A stretch of 64,000 nucleotides of DNA from G963662655 sp963665015 (GCA_963665015.2 CAXXSY010000004.1:992001-1056000); one strand, 5' to 3'; positions 31,915-41,227 are shown, numbered from the stretch's first letter. Made by a program: numbers and translations. Notes: a model not told the origin generated them from the letters alone.

Positions 31915-33096
31915 ATGGAAAACGTAATCGACAACGGCATCAAGACGGACAAGCCATCCAAATCTTATATCGTCTCGTACGATCACCTGCTTTTGGTGAG
32001 CTATGTGGTGCTCTGCCTGATCGGTCTGTTCGTGATGCTGGACATCAACTCGGTGCGAACCGGATTGCGTTTCTTCTATCGTCACTTGATCTTCCTGGGA
32101 TTTTCCGGCGTGGTGATGTACCTCACCTTCCGGTTCAGGAACCTGATGAAGTTGCGGAAGTGGATTTTCGTCTCCATGATCGCGGTGATGATTCTGCTGG
32201 TTCTGGTGCTGATCATCGGAAGCTCGGTCAAGGGCGCGACCCGAAGCCTCAGGCTGGGTCCGATCAACTTGCAGCCCAGCTTGCTGGCGCGTGTCTGCCT
32301 GGTATTCTACTTCGCGCATATCCTGGACAAGAAGAAGGACTTGATCCCGAAGTCGGGGCCGAAGGGCTTCTTCAAGCACTTCAGCTCACTGATCGTGATG
32401 CCGATTCTTGTCTTCGGACTGATCCTTGCCGAGCGGCACCTGAGCACGCTCATCATTTCGGGCGTGACGCTGCTCGGAATGCTTTGGGTGGCACGCATTC
32501 GGCTGACCACGATTCTGGTCATCCTGCTGATTCTGGCGCTGTGCGCGATCGGCGTGATCTCGTTCGGCGCGAAGTTCCGTGGCGCGCGCATGGAGATTTT
32601 CGAGAAATATTCTGTTTATCACAAGGTGTTCGGCAGCGGTGACAAGAACTTCGATCACGTCAAGGGCGACTATCAGGTGCGCGAGAGTCTCACCGCGCTG
32701 ACCAGTGGCGGTCTGATCGGCGTGGGCACCGAGAAGGGTCTGGCAAAGCACGACTATCTTCCCGAGACGCACACCGACTACATCTTTTCCATCATCGGGG
32801 AGGAGTTCGGCTATCTGGGCGCGCTGGTGGTGCTGCTGTTGTTCGCGCTGCTATTCTACCGCAGCATGCAGAGTTCGTGGATTCAGGAGGACTTTTTTCT
32901 GAAAATGGTCGGGATCGGACTGGCGCTCAATATCTTCGTCAACGCGATGGTCAATATCGGCGTGGCGATGTCGGCGCTACCCTCGACGGGCGTGACGTTG
33001 CCTTTCATCAGCTACGGCGGCACCTCGCTGGTGGTCAATTCGTTTTCCATAGGCGTGCTGCTAAACATCAGCGCGAAGAGAAGGCAGGTATGGTAA
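31915..33096 (+). CDS. ftsW: SEDS-family septal glycosyltransferase FtsW
   Basis: The protein has 393 residues and about ten membrane helices. SEDS features include the GSSVKGATRSLRLGPINLQPS loop (the usual start is GaxRWi), AERHLSTLIIS, LPETHTDYIFSIIGEEFGYLGA and LPFISYGGTS. It polymerises lipid II with FtsI. The family Trp in the GARRW loop is Ser here (TRSLRLG). Confidence 0.94.
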   Translation: MENVIDNGIKTDKPSKSYIVSYDHLLLVSYVVLCLIGLFVMLDINSVRTGLRFFYRHLIFLGFSGVVMYLTFRFRNLMKLRKWIFVSMIAVMILLVLVLIIGSSVKGATRSLRLGPINLQPSLLARVCLVFYFAHILDKKKDLIPKSGPKGFFKHFSSLIVMPILVFGLILAERHLSTLIISGVTLLGMLWVARIRLTTILVILLILALCAIGVISFGAKFRGARMEIFEKYSVYHKVFGSGDKNFDHVKGDYQVRESLTALTSGGLIGVGTEKGLAKHDYLPETHTDYIFSIIGEEFGYLGALVVLLLFALLFYRSMQSSWIQEDFFLKMVGIGLALNIFVNAMVNIGVAMSALPSTGVTLPFISYGGTSLVVNSFSIGVLLNISAKRRQVW

Positions 33097-34181
33097 AGGT
33101 CATGATCGCTGCCGGCGGAACCGGCGGACACATCATTCCGGCGATTGCACTGGCGAAAGCCTTTCAGGATCGCGACGTGAAAGTCCTGATGATGGGCAAT
33201 CGCGGCGGCATGGAAGAGAATCTCTACCAGCGGCATTCGCTCGAATACCGCCTGATCGACGTGCAGAAGATATACCGCCGTCTGACCTGGGCGCATGTCA
33301 AGTTTCCGTGGAAGCTGATCAAGAGTCTGATTATCTCGATGCGTGCCATTGCCCAATACAAGCCGGACGCGGTGATCGGCACCGGAAGCTTTGTGACCGG
33401 ACCGGTCGCGATGGCGGCGATTCTGATGAAGAAGCCGCTTTTCCTGCAAGAGCAGAACAGCTATCCCGGCCTGACTACGCGGCATCTGGTGACCTACGCT
33501 CGAAAGGTTTTCTTGGGAAACATGGGTGCGATCGGGCATCTCCCGCACGAGATATGCTTCTTCAGCGGAAACCCGGTTTTACCGTTGGACGACGAGGACG
33601 CGGTAAAGATTCCGCGTGACATGAATTTCCGCGAAGGTACCCGCAAGATACTGATCATCGGCGGAAGCCAGGGTTCTCACCGGATCAACCGGACGGTCGC
33701 CGAAGCCGCGCAGCACATCCTCGACAGTGGCGTTGACATTATCTGGCAGACGGGTCGGGGCGATTACGAGGAGATGAAGAAGCGCTTCGAGGGCGTTCGT
33801 GGAATTCACCTGTTCGGTTTTACCGACGCCATGCGTTACTACTATGGGCAAGCGGATTTCGTTCTCGGACGTGCCGGTGCGATTACCCTGTCCGAGATCG
33901 AGATGATGAAACTCCCTTCGATCCTCGTTCCGCTGCCTACCGCAGCGCACAACCATCAGTACTACAACGCGATCGAGCTGAAGGAGAAGGGGCTCGCGCT
34001 GGTCGTGCGGCAGAAGGGACTCAATGTCGATAGCCTGTTGCAGGCTGTGCGGCAGATTATTACGGATTTGGATACCATGAAGAGTCGTTTCGGCGATTCG
34101 CCGCACCCGCGTGCCGCGAGCCTGATCGCCGAAATCGTCTTGCAGATATTGAAGGATGAAGAAAATGTTCGGATCGACTAA
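33090..34181 (+). CDS. murG: UDP-GlcNAc:lipid I N-acetylglucosaminyltransferase MurG
   Basis: The protein has 363 residues. It has AAGGTGGHIIPAIALA, IGTGSFVTGPVAMAA, EQNSYPGLTTR, GNPV, GGSQGSHRIN, and donor-site AITLSEIEMMKLPSILVPLPTAAHNHQ. The start overlaps ftsW by seven bases. The enzyme works on the inner face of the membrane to make lipid II. Confidence 0.96.
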   Translation: MVKVMIAAGGTGGHIIPAIALAKAFQDRDVKVLMMGNRGGMEENLYQRHSLEYRLIDVQKIYRRLTWAHVKFPWKLIKSLIISMRAIAQYKPDAVIGTGSFVTGPVAMAAILMKKPLFLQEQNSYPGLTTRHLVTYARKVFLGNMGAIGHLPHEICFFSGNPVLPLDDEDAVKIPRDMNFREGTRKILIIGGSQGSHRINRTVAEAAQHILDSGVDIIWQTGRGDYEEMKKRFEGVRGIHLFGFTDAMRYYYGQADFVLGRAGAITLSEIEMMKLPSILVPLPTAAHNHQYYNAIELKEKGLALVVRQKGLNVDSLLQAVRQIITDLDTMKSRFGDSPHPRAASLIAEIVLQILKDEENVRID

Positions 34182-35526
34182 GAAGGTACATTTCGTCGGC
34201 ATCGGCGGAATCGGCATGAGTGGAATCGCGGAGCTGCTGCACATTCAGGGCTTCGACGTGACTGGCTCGGACATGCGCGAATCGGAGATGACCAGGCACC
34301 TCAGCGACATTGGCATCGAGGTGCGCATCGGGCACGACCCGGAGGTGGTCATCGACGCGGACGTGGTGGTTAAATCCTCCGCGGTGACGAACGACAATCC
34401 CGAGGTCAGGAGCGCGCTTTCCCGCAAGATTCCTGTCATCCGGCGCGCCGAGATGCTCGCGGAGATCACGCGAATGAGCTACGGAATCGGCATCGCCGGT
34501 ACGCACGGCAAGACCACGACCACATCCATGGTGGGATTGGTGCTCAAGGCGGCAGGACTCGATCCGACCATCATCGTGGGCGGTAAGGTCAAGAATTTCG
34601 GGTCGAACAACTTGCTCGGCAACGGCGAGTACATTGTGGTCGAGGCGGACGAGTTCGACCAGTCGTTCCTCTCGCTGACGCCCATCGTCGCCGGCGTGAC
34701 CAACATCGACGCCGATCACCTGGACTGCTATCCTGATCTGGACGGCATCAAGGACGCATTCATCCAGTTCGCGAACAAGGTTCCGTTCTTCGGTAGCATC
34801 GTCGCCTGCCTGGACGACCCGGGCGTGCAGTCGGTCCTGCCACGCTTCCACAAGAAGGTGATCACCTACGGGATGTCGCGTCAGGCGGACGTCCGTGCCA
34901 TGAACATCGGGATGAAGGACTTCAAATCCTCGTACGACGTTGTTTACAAGGGATATACGCTTGGAAGAGTGCAGTTGCAGGTCCCCGGGCATCACAATAT
35001 TTTAAACTCGCTGATGGCGGTCTCCATCGCGCTGGACTTGAACATCGCGTTCAAGTCGATCCAGAAGGGATTGGCCGACTACAGCGGCGTATTTCGCAGG
35101 TTCGAGTACAAAGGCGAGTGGAACAGCGTGACGGTCTATGACGATTACGCGCACCATCCGTCCGAGATACTCGCGACGCTCAAGGGCATCCGCGCCAACA
35201 CGGACCGCCGTTTGGTGGTGGTGTTTCAGCCGCATCTGTTCTCGCGGACGCGCGATTTTTACGAGGAATTCGGTCGGTCGTTCTTTCAGTCGGATATTCT
35301 GGTGGTTGCGCCCATCTATCCGGCGCGGGAGAAGCCGATCACGGGCGTCACCGGCAAGTTGATCGCGGACGCTGCGATCCAGTCGGGACATCATGACGTG
35401 CATTATATCGAAGAAAACGAGCAGATCGTACCGGCGATCAAGTCACTGGTGGAGAAGGACGACATCGTGATCACTATGGGCGCCGGATCGATCTGGAAAT
35501 ATGGCGAAGAATTTCTGAAAGGATAA
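34165..35526 (+). CDS. murC: UDP-N-acetylmuramate:L-alanine ligase MurC
   Basis: The protein has 453 residues from this start. It has VHFVGIGGIGMSGIAELL, GTHGKTTTTSM, VVEADEFDQSFL, NIDADHLDCY, YDDYAHHPSEI and FQPHLFSRTRDF. The ATG at 34165 was chosen because AAGGA lies 8 bases upstream; ATG at 34156 (three residues longer) is nearly on top of that site. It overlaps murG by 17 bases. Confidence 0.96.
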   Translation: MFGSTKKVHFVGIGGIGMSGIAELLHIQGFDVTGSDMRESEMTRHLSDIGIEVRIGHDPEVVIDADVVVKSSAVTNDNPEVRSALSRKIPVIRRAEMLAEITRMSYGIGIAGTHGKTTTTSMVGLVLKAAGLDPTIIVGGKVKNFGSNNLLGNGEYIVVEADEFDQSFLSLTPIVAGVTNIDADHLDCYPDLDGIKDAFIQFANKVPFFGSIVACLDDPGVQSVLPRFHKKVITYGMSRQADVRAMNIGMKDFKSSYDVVYKGYTLGRVQLQVPGHHNILNSLMAVSIALDLNIAFKSIQKGLADYSGVFRRFEYKGEWNSVTVYDDYAHHPSEILATLKGIRANTDRRLVVVFQPHLFSRTRDFYEEFGRSFFQSDILVVAPIYPAREKPITGVTGKLIADAAIQSGHHDVHYIEENEQIVPAIKSLVEKDDIVITMGAGSIWKYGEEFLKG

Positions 35527-35529
35527 ACG

Positions 35530-36420
35530 ATGAACGACAAGCAGGTTCTGGAGATGATCACGCTGAAGGATGTGCGGTTGAGCGATTTCTCGCACATTCG
35601 CATCGGGGGTAGCGCAAGGGGCATTCTGGCGCCGTCGTCCGTCGATGAACTGCGCGTGATCATGCCGTATCTTTCGGAGCGGGGTTATCTCGCCGTGGGA
35701 GGCGCGTCCAATCTGCTTTTCCCGGACTGTTACGACGGCTATGTGCTGCTGGACGAGAAACTTCCGCGGGATGTCACGTACGATCGTGGGGTCGCCAACG
35801 TTACCGCGAACGTCAACGTCAACGCCATGCTGATGAAGCTGGCGGCGCAGGACGCGGGTGGTTTCGAATTTCTGGCGGGAATTCCGGCGCACCTGGGCGG
35901 CGTGGTCAAGATGAACGCAGGCGCGTATGGAAAGACGCTGCAAACGCTGATCCACTCGATCGAAGTGCTGGACGCGGAAGGCAAGCGCAACATCATCCCG
36001 GCGGAGAGGGTCAAGTTCGGCTATCGAACCACCTCCATCCGGGAGTACATCGTGTCGGTAAATCTGCTTCCCGAGGAGATGGATCGGCGAGAGATCAAGG
36101 CTCGTGTCGATGAGCTGATCGCGATGCGGAGGAGCTCCCAACCGCTGAACATGCCCAATCTTGGCTGCATCTTCAAGAATCCGCCCTACGAATCGGCGGG
36201 GAAGTTGATCGACGAGTGCGGTCTGAAGGGCAAGCGTATCGGCGGCGCGGTGGTCAGCGACGTGCACGCGAATTTCATCGTCAACGCCGGAGGCGCGACC
36301 TATTCCGACGTGCTGAGCTTGATCGATCACATTCGGGAAATCGTTCTTCGTGAACGCGACATACAACTTGAACTTGAAATCGAGGTGGTACACCATGAGA
36401 CACAAACGACGAGGCAATAG
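35530..36420 (+). CDS. murB: UDP-N-acetylenolpyruvoylglucosamine reductase MurB
   Basis: The protein has 296 residues of the shorter (type II) MurB form. It has FAD-binding GGASNLLFPD, GIPAHLGGVVKMNAGAYG, YRTTSIRE and GLKGKRIGGAVVSDVHANFIVN. The general-acid Ser usually seen in GSxFKNP is Cys here (LGCIFKNP). It reduces UDP-GlcNAc-enolpyruvate with NADPH. Confidence 0.95.
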   Translation: MNDKQVLEMITLKDVRLSDFSHIRIGGSARGILAPSSVDELRVIMPYLSERGYLAVGGASNLLFPDCYDGYVLLDEKLPRDVTYDRGVANVTANVNVNAMLMKLAAQDAGGFEFLAGIPAHLGGVVKMNAGAYGKTLQTLIHSIEVLDAEGKRNIIPAERVKFGYRTTSIREYIVSVNLLPEEMDRREIKARVDELIAMRRSSQPLNMPNLGCIFKNPPYESAGKLIDECGLKGKRIGGAVVSDVHANFIVNAGGATYSDVLSLIDHIREIVLRERDIQLELEIEVVHHETQTTRQ

Positions 36421-37144
36421 CCGCTATTTCATCATCTTCCTGGGCTGCATGGTATTCATGGGAATGCTTTTTTTCGTGATGCAGTATATCTTTCGGTCCA
36501 TGGAATTTTTTACCATCGATAAGGTGGAGATCACCGGTTACCAGAACCTGGGCAAAGATTTTTACGAAGACCTGGCGAAGGACACCATCGGCATGAATCT
36601 CTACTCGATCCGCAAGGACGAGATCGCCGCACGGTATGAAAACATCGTGCGTGTGCGCAACGTAAAAGTCTCGCGCGTACTTCCGAAGAAGCTGAAAATC
36701 GCGATCGAGGAACGGCTTGCGGTGCTTCACGTGAAGACGAAAGACGGCGTTCTCCTTCCGGTGGACCGCGATCTGATCGTCCTGGACAGCGAGGGCGCGT
36801 ATCTTGCCGAAGACACCCCCATCGTCAGCCTTGACATCCCGTCCGCTGATGTACAGCTTGGCGAAAGACTGAACAATGACCGCCTGGCGCGGATATATGC
36901 GCTGCACAACGAGATCGCGCGGCTGAACAGGAAGATCGCGGAGAGTGTCTCGGAGTACTATTTCGAGGGTCGGGAAATCTGCATGATCGAGGCTTCGTCC
37001 GGCTGTCTGATCTATCTTGGCGATGGACAGCTCGAGGAAAAACTCCACCGACTCGAGTTCTTCGGCGGCAACAAAGGATTTCTGGACAATACAGTTCTGG
37101 ATTTGCGCTACAAGGATCAGATCGTAGCGAGAACGGGGGATTAA
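36395..37144 (+). CDS. ftsQ: Cell division protein FtsQ
   Basis: The protein has 249 residues. A basic cytoplasmic tail, one membrane segment (YFIIFLGCMVFMGMLFFVMQYI) and a POTRA-like domain (FFTIDKVEITGYQNLGKDF) are followed by the FtsQ domain (VSRVLPKKLKIAIEERLAVLHV, PVDRDLIVLDSEGAYL). The start is at the ATG after GAGGTGG; the frame opens at 36350 inside murB. It links early and late divisome parts. Confidence 0.9.
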   Translation: MRHKRRGNSRYFIIFLGCMVFMGMLFFVMQYIFRSMEFFTIDKVEITGYQNLGKDFYEDLAKDTIGMNLYSIRKDEIAARYENIVRVRNVKVSRVLPKKLKIAIEERLAVLHVKTKDGVLLPVDRDLIVLDSEGAYLAEDTPIVSLDIPSADVQLGERLNNDRLARIYALHNEIARLNRKIAESVSEYYFEGREICMIEASSGCLIYLGDGQLEEKLHRLEFFGGNKGFLDNTVLDLRYKDQIVARTGD

Positions 37145-38424
37145 TGAAGGTACCTACTTCGATAACGGCGCTGGACATCGGCACGACCAAAATCTGTGCG
37201 ATTATCGCCGTACCGCGCGGCAAGGGCGAGCTGGAGGTCAGGGGGATCGGTATTTCCGAGTCGAACGGACTCGAGAAGGGGATCGTCAAGGACATCCAGC
37301 GAACTGCGGATTCCATCAAGCAGGCGATCGAGGAAGCCGAGCAGCATGCCGATATCAAGGCAGGTACGATCTACGCCGGAATCGCCGGCGAGCACATCAA
37401 GAGCCGCAACGCCATCGGACGAATCTCCGTTTCCGATTCCAGCGGCAAGGATCCGACCGAGATCAACGAGGAGCACATCCAGGCGGTGATCAACGACGCC
37501 AAGCGCACCGTGAAAATCCAGCAGGGACACGAAAACCTCGAGATCATCCACGGCATCCCGCAGTACTACGATATCGACAACCAGAATGGTATCATGAATC
37601 CCATCAGCATGAGCGGATTCCACCTGACGGCGCACGTACACGTCGTGCTCGCCGACATGAACGCCATCCGCAACGTGCTCAAGTGCATCGAACTCGCCGG
37701 TTACGAAGCCGACGACATCGTGCTCGAACCGCTCGCCTCCGCGATGGCGGTACTCAACCGCGACGAGAAGGAACTGGGTTGCATCCTGCTGGATATCGGC
37801 GGCGGCACTTCCGATATTGCCGTGTTCTACAAGGGCAGCATCCGGTTCAGCACCGTGAAGCCCGTCGGCGGCGAAAACGTCACACAGGACCTCGCGATCG
37901 GTTTGCGTACCCCACTCAAATCCGCCGAGGATATCAAGATCAACTACGGCGACGCGCTCTCGGGCACCGTCGATGAAGAGGCGATGGTGGAAATCCAGGG
38001 TATCGGCGGTCGCAGCGGAACCAGTAAAAAACTGAAATTCATATCGGAGATCGTCGAGTCTCGCATGCGGGAAATCCTCGAACTCTCGTACCGTACCGTT
38101 TTCAACAGCTACAACGAAAATCTGATGACCGCAGGCGTGGTCATAACCGGCGGCGCGGCGCTCCTGAGGAACATGGAGCAGCTAGCGCTGGAAATCTTCA
38201 ACGTACCGGTCAAGATCGGCTATCCGGATCTCTCGCACCTGAGTGGACCCACGGCGCGACTCGAATCGCCCATGTTCTCCACCAGCGTGGGACTGCTCTA
38301 CTACGCAGCCAGCCTTATGCCGCAGGACAAACCGCTGAACACCCGCAAAGTGACCAGCTTCAACAATCGCATCGTCAAAACGATCAAGAAACTGTATCAA
38401 AAATTCTATGATGATTTTGCATAA
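37144..38424 (+). CDS. ftsA: Cell division actin-like protein FtsA
   Basis: The protein has 426 residues. It has ALDIGTTKICAIIA, KGIVKDIQRTADSI, VLEPLASAMAVL, LLDIGGGTSDIAVF, VITGGAALL and a C-terminal amphipathic, basic helix (RIVKTIKKLYQKFYDDFA) for membrane binding. It tethers FtsZ. Its ATG overlaps the ftsQ stop by one base. Confidence 0.96.
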   Translation: MKVPTSITALDIGTTKICAIIAVPRGKGELEVRGIGISESNGLEKGIVKDIQRTADSIKQAIEEAEQHADIKAGTIYAGIAGEHIKSRNAIGRISVSDSSGKDPTEINEEHIQAVINDAKRTVKIQQGHENLEIIHGIPQYYDIDNQNGIMNPISMSGFHLTAHVHVVLADMNAIRNVLKCIELAGYEADDIVLEPLASAMAVLNRDEKELGCILLDIGGGTSDIAVFYKGSIRFSTVKPVGGENVTQDLAIGLRTPLKSAEDIKINYGDALSGTVDEEAMVEIQGIGGRSGTSKKLKFISEIVESRMREILELSYRTVFNSYNENLMTAGVVITGGAALLRNMEQLALEIFNVPVKIGYPDLSHLSGPTARLESPMFSTSVGLLYYAASLMPQDKPLNTRKVTSFNNRIVKTIKKLYQKFYDDFA

Positions 38425-38448
38425 ATAATAATACAACAGGGGGATACC

Positions 38449-39630
38449 ATGCTCGAACTTGCTATGGACAGATCGAACGAAACCATTATCAAGATCGTCG
38501 GCGTCGGTGGCGGCGGAGGTAACGCCATCAACACCATGATCAACAACGGACTGACCGGCGTGGAATTTATCGCCGCCAACACGGACGGCAAAGACCTTCG
38601 CAAATCGAAGGCGCAGATGAAAATCCAGCTCGGACAGAAGAAAACACAAGGACTCGGCACCGGCGCGAATCCATCAATCGGAGAGGAATCGGCGATCGAA
38701 TCGACCGACGAAATCCGCAAAGCGCTCCAGGGCGCGGAAATGCTTTTCATCGCCGCGGGAATGGGCGGCGGTACCGGTACCGGCGGAGCGCCTGTCATCG
38801 CATCGATTGCGCGCGAAATGGGCATCCTGACCATGGGCATCGTGACGCGTCCCTTCGGATTCGAGGGTGTGCATCGCAGGAAAAACGCCGACTCGGGCAT
38901 CATGAAGCTGCGCGAGAACGTCGATACGCTCATCGTGATCCCGAACGAAAAGTTGCGCGATATCTACAAGGACATGGCAATTCTGGAAGCCTTTCAGAAA
39001 GCTGACAACGTCCTCTCGGACGCCGCCAAGGCCGTCTCGGACATCATCAACCTCAGCGGCTATATCAGCGTCGATTTCTCGGACGTGAAGACCGTGATGG
39101 CGAACATGGGCTACGCGCTCATGGGAACCGGCATCGCGGAAGGCGCGGACCGCGCCGTCAACGCCGCAAAGGACGCCATCGCCAATCCTCTGCTCAGCGA
39201 TATCACGCTCGACGGCTGCAAGGCGACCCTGATCAACGTTACCGCCGGCTACGACATGAAGATGTCCGAGTTCGACGATGTCTCGCAGGTGATCATCAAC
39301 GAAACCGGCGAGAACGCCAACATCATTATGGGGCTGGTGATCGACGAGAAGATGACCGACAAGTTGAGTGTCACCATCATCGCGACGGGGCTGAACAACG
39401 AATCGGAAAGCATTGGCAACATGGGCGCCAAGATTATTAAGGAAATGCCCGAAATCCGCGTGAAGACGGAAGAGGAAAAGAACGAGCAACTCGACATTAT
39501 CTTCGACCGCATCCGACAGGCGGACTCGGTAGGCCCGGAACTCAAGCGCGACAACGAAGGCGAGATGCCGCGCATCCTGAACCGCGAGAAGATCGATATC
39601 CCCGCGTTCATGAGGAAATTCACGGATTAA
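38449..39630 (+). CDS. ftsZ: Cell division tubulin homologue FtsZ
   Basis: The protein has 393 residues. It has VGVGGGGGNAINTM, AANTD, the tubulin signature AAGMGGGTGTGGAPVIA, ADNVLSDAAKAVSDIIN, and a conserved C-terminal peptide IDIPAFMRKF for FtsA binding. The linker before that peptide is short. It is the last gene of the core cluster; a GGGGG site lies before the ATG. Confidence 0.97.
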   Translation: MLELAMDRSNETIIKIVGVGGGGGNAINTMINNGLTGVEFIAANTDGKDLRKSKAQMKIQLGQKKTQGLGTGANPSIGEESAIESTDEIRKALQGAEMLFIAAGMGGGTGTGGAPVIASIAREMGILTMGIVTRPFGFEGVHRRKNADSGIMKLRENVDTLIVIPNEKLRDIYKDMAILEAFQKADNVLSDAAKAVSDIINLSGYISVDFSDVKTVMANMGYALMGTGIAEGADRAVNAAKDAIANPLLSDITLDGCKATLINVTAGYDMKMSEFDDVSQVIINETGENANIIMGLVIDEKMTDKLSVTIIATGLNNESESIGNMGAKIIKEMPEIRVKTEEEKNEQLDIIFDRIRQADSVGPELKRDNEGEMPRILNREKIDIPAFMRKFTD

Positions 39631-39645
39631 CCAACGGAGCTACGT

Positions 39646-39741
39646 ATGAAAAAGTATCTGATCATTGCAGGCATCGTATTCGCGTTTCTCTACATCGGGC
39701 ACAAGAACGGCGGATTCAAATTCAGCCTGAAGCGCGATTGA
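39646..39741 (+). CDS. 31-residue membrane peptide
   Basis: ATG at 39646 follows CGGAG by 7 bases. The product is KK at the N-terminus, one hydrophobic segment (YLIIAGIVFAFLYIG) and a basic end (FSLKRD). It lies 15 bases after ftsZ and 31 before the holin-like gene, in the same direction. No family is recognised. The good ribosome site, spacing and topology argue for a real gene. Confidence 0.6.
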   Translation: MKKYLIIAGIVFAFLYIGHKNGGFKFSLKRD

Positions 39742-39772
39742 TCAGTCGTAACGTTTAGAACAAGGAGCATGG

Positions 39773-40123
39773 ATGAGAAAATTCATCATCAAGGTTCTGG
39801 TGATGATGGTTGCGATCTACCTGGTGGGAAGGTTCACGAACCTTTATTACATCGGCGATCTGGGCCCGGCGCTGCTGGCGGCGTTCGTGCTGGCGATCGC
39901 TAACGCGATTGTACGTCCGATCATCATTTTGTTGACATTGCCGGTTTCTATCATTACATTGGGTATATTCCTGTTATTTATCAATGGCTTGATGCTGATG
40001 CTGACGTCGGCGATCGTGCCGTCGTTCGAGACGCGCGGCTGGTTTTTATCGACGATCGCTGCGCTGATCATCACGATCATCAGTTCGATCCTGAACGCGG
40101 TGATCGAGCCCAAGAGGAGTTGA
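39773..40123 (+). CDS. Phage-holin-4-like (YvlD family) membrane protein
   Basis: The protein has 116 residues and four membrane segments. It has the family pattern GLGPALLAAFVLAIANAIVRPIIILLTLPVSIITLG (here with D for G before LGPAL), FLLFINGLMLML and a final segment ending VIEPKRS. The family is widespread in bacteria, chromosomal, and of unknown role despite the holin name. GGAG precedes the ATG. Confidence 0.85.
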   Translation: MRKFIIKVLVMMVAIYLVGRFTNLYYIGDLGPALLAAFVLAIANAIVRPIIILLTLPVSIITLGIFLLFINGLMLMLTSAIVPSFETRGWFLSTIAALIITIISSILNAVIEPKRS

Positions 40124-40127
40124 TTCG

Positions 40128-40607
40128 ATGCAGAGCGGTTTACCCGACAACGGTTACCTGATGCGCCCCGGATACGCGGTTGTGACCCCCCATCCGCATA
40201 TCGTCTATGGCGTGCTCGGTTCCGGGATGTTCGTGGCGTTATGGGACGAGAAGAAGCAATACTCCGGTTGCTGCATGTTCCAGTACGCCCGTTCGGTAAA
40301 CCGCAAGTCCGGTATGTTCGGCGACGTGGCGATTCCCAAGCTTGTCAAGACCATGGAAGAGGAAGGCTCCTCGATCAACGATCTGAAGGCGCACATGGTG
40401 GGTGGCGGAGTCAGCGGCAGCAGCAGTTGCGGCGGCGAGAACACGACCGTGACCGAAGAAATCCTGCAACGCTACCAGATCGAGATCATCACGCGCGACA
40501 CCGGCGGCAGGTTGGGGCGCAAATTCGTCTATCACACCGAGACGGGCGAAAGCGTCTGCATGAAGGTCCATAAAATCCGCAAGCGGGACTGGTACCCCTA
40601 CGTCTGA
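40128..40607 (+). CDS. CheD-like protein lacking the catalytic Cys-His pair
   Basis: The protein has 159 residues with the CheD fold. YGVLGSGMFVALWDEKKQYSG stands where GLGSCVAVALYD is expected. DVAIPKLVKTM, DLKAHMVGGG, and a clear C-terminal half (GGENTTVTEEILQRYQIEI, RDTGGRLGRKFVYHTETG) match the family. The catalytic Cys is Gly and the catalytic His position is Met, so receptor deamidation is unlikely. It may keep CheC/CheX- or receptor-binding functions. Its 3' end overlaps the convergent gene at 40598 by 10 bases. Confidence 0.78.
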   Translation: MQSGLPDNGYLMRPGYAVVTPHPHIVYGVLGSGMFVALWDEKKQYSGCCMFQYARSVNRKSGMFGDVAIPKLVKTMEEEGSSINDLKAHMVGGGVSGSSSCGGENTTVTEEILQRYQIEIITRDTGGRLGRKFVYHTETGESVCMKVHKIRKRDWYPYV

Positions 40608-41155
40608 TCACTCTCCAGGGTTTTCTTCAGCAGATTGCGAGCCTTTTCGAGCGTTTCCGGCTGCTTCATGACATCGCCGGGAGCGCCTGTGCCACCCGCG
40701 ACGATGCTCTCGCACGAATCGAACCCGAGGAACGTGAACATCTCACACGTCCGCTCGATATAACCCTTGAATATATCCTCGTCCGCACCCTGACAGACTG
40801 CCAGGATCACCTTTTTATCCTTGTAGAACGGCGAATTGCAGGGTTCCTTGTAGTACGCGAACAGCCGGTCGATAAACAGCTTCGTCTGCCCCGTCATCTG
40901 CCACATATAGATCGGGAATCCGATTACCACGATATCCGCTTTCTCGATCTCCGGATAGACTTGCTGCATGTCGTCCTGCTGCGAACAGCCGTCGTTCTGC
41001 CGGCAGTACATGCACGACTGGCATCCCTTCATTTTCATCTTGTTCAGGTGGATGGTCTTGATCTGAGCGTCAACCGCTTCCTTCAGCATCTCCCGCACCA
41101 GTAGCGCGGAATTTCCTTCTTCGATCGGACTTCCGATCATCGCGAGTATGTTCAT
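40598..41155 (-). CDS. Flavodoxin-like NAD(P)H oxidoreductase with Cys motif
   Basis: The protein has 185 residues. It has an FMN-binding start (NILAMIGSPIEEGNSALLV), a Cys cluster CQSCMYC followed by DGC, and VVIGFPIYMWQMTGQTKLFIDRLF. This is the iron-sulfur-flavoprotein/NADPH-dependent FMN reductase type. It is a cytosolic electron-transfer or detoxifying role by family; the Fe-S ligation is uncertain. AAGGAGG precedes the ATG. Confidence 0.83.
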   Translation of the reverse strand: MNILAMIGSPIEEGNSALLVREMLKEAVDAQIKTIHLNKMKMKGCQSCMYCRQNDGCSQQDDMQQVYPEIEKADIVVIGFPIYMWQMTGQTKLFIDRLFAYYKEPCNSPFYKDKKVILAVCQGADEDIFKGYIERTCEMFTFLGFDSCESIVAGGTGAPGDVMKQPETLEKARNLLKKTLESDQT

Positions 41156-41178
41156 TGTGCCTCCTTATTTCTGGGTGC

Positions 41179-41227
41179 GCGGACGTCCTCGTCCGCATCT
41201 CCACGGTCCGCCAAGCTCCAGCTTGGC
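41179..41227. repeat. Two short perfect palindromes in the flavodoxin-gene leader
   Basis: GCGGACG-TCCT-CGTCCGC (41179-41196) and GCCAAGCTCCAGCTTGGC (41210-41227). They lie in the 5' leader of the minus-strand flavodoxin gene. A TATTGACT/AGTCAATA inverted pair follows at about 41241-41276. They look like scattered palindromic repeats rather than terminators because no T run follows. Confidence 0.6.

Noticed and set aside
41179..41227. Terminator between the AroB-like gene and the flavodoxin gene
   Set aside because: The palindromes are perfect but have no T run on the relevant strand and lie in the leader of the next gene.
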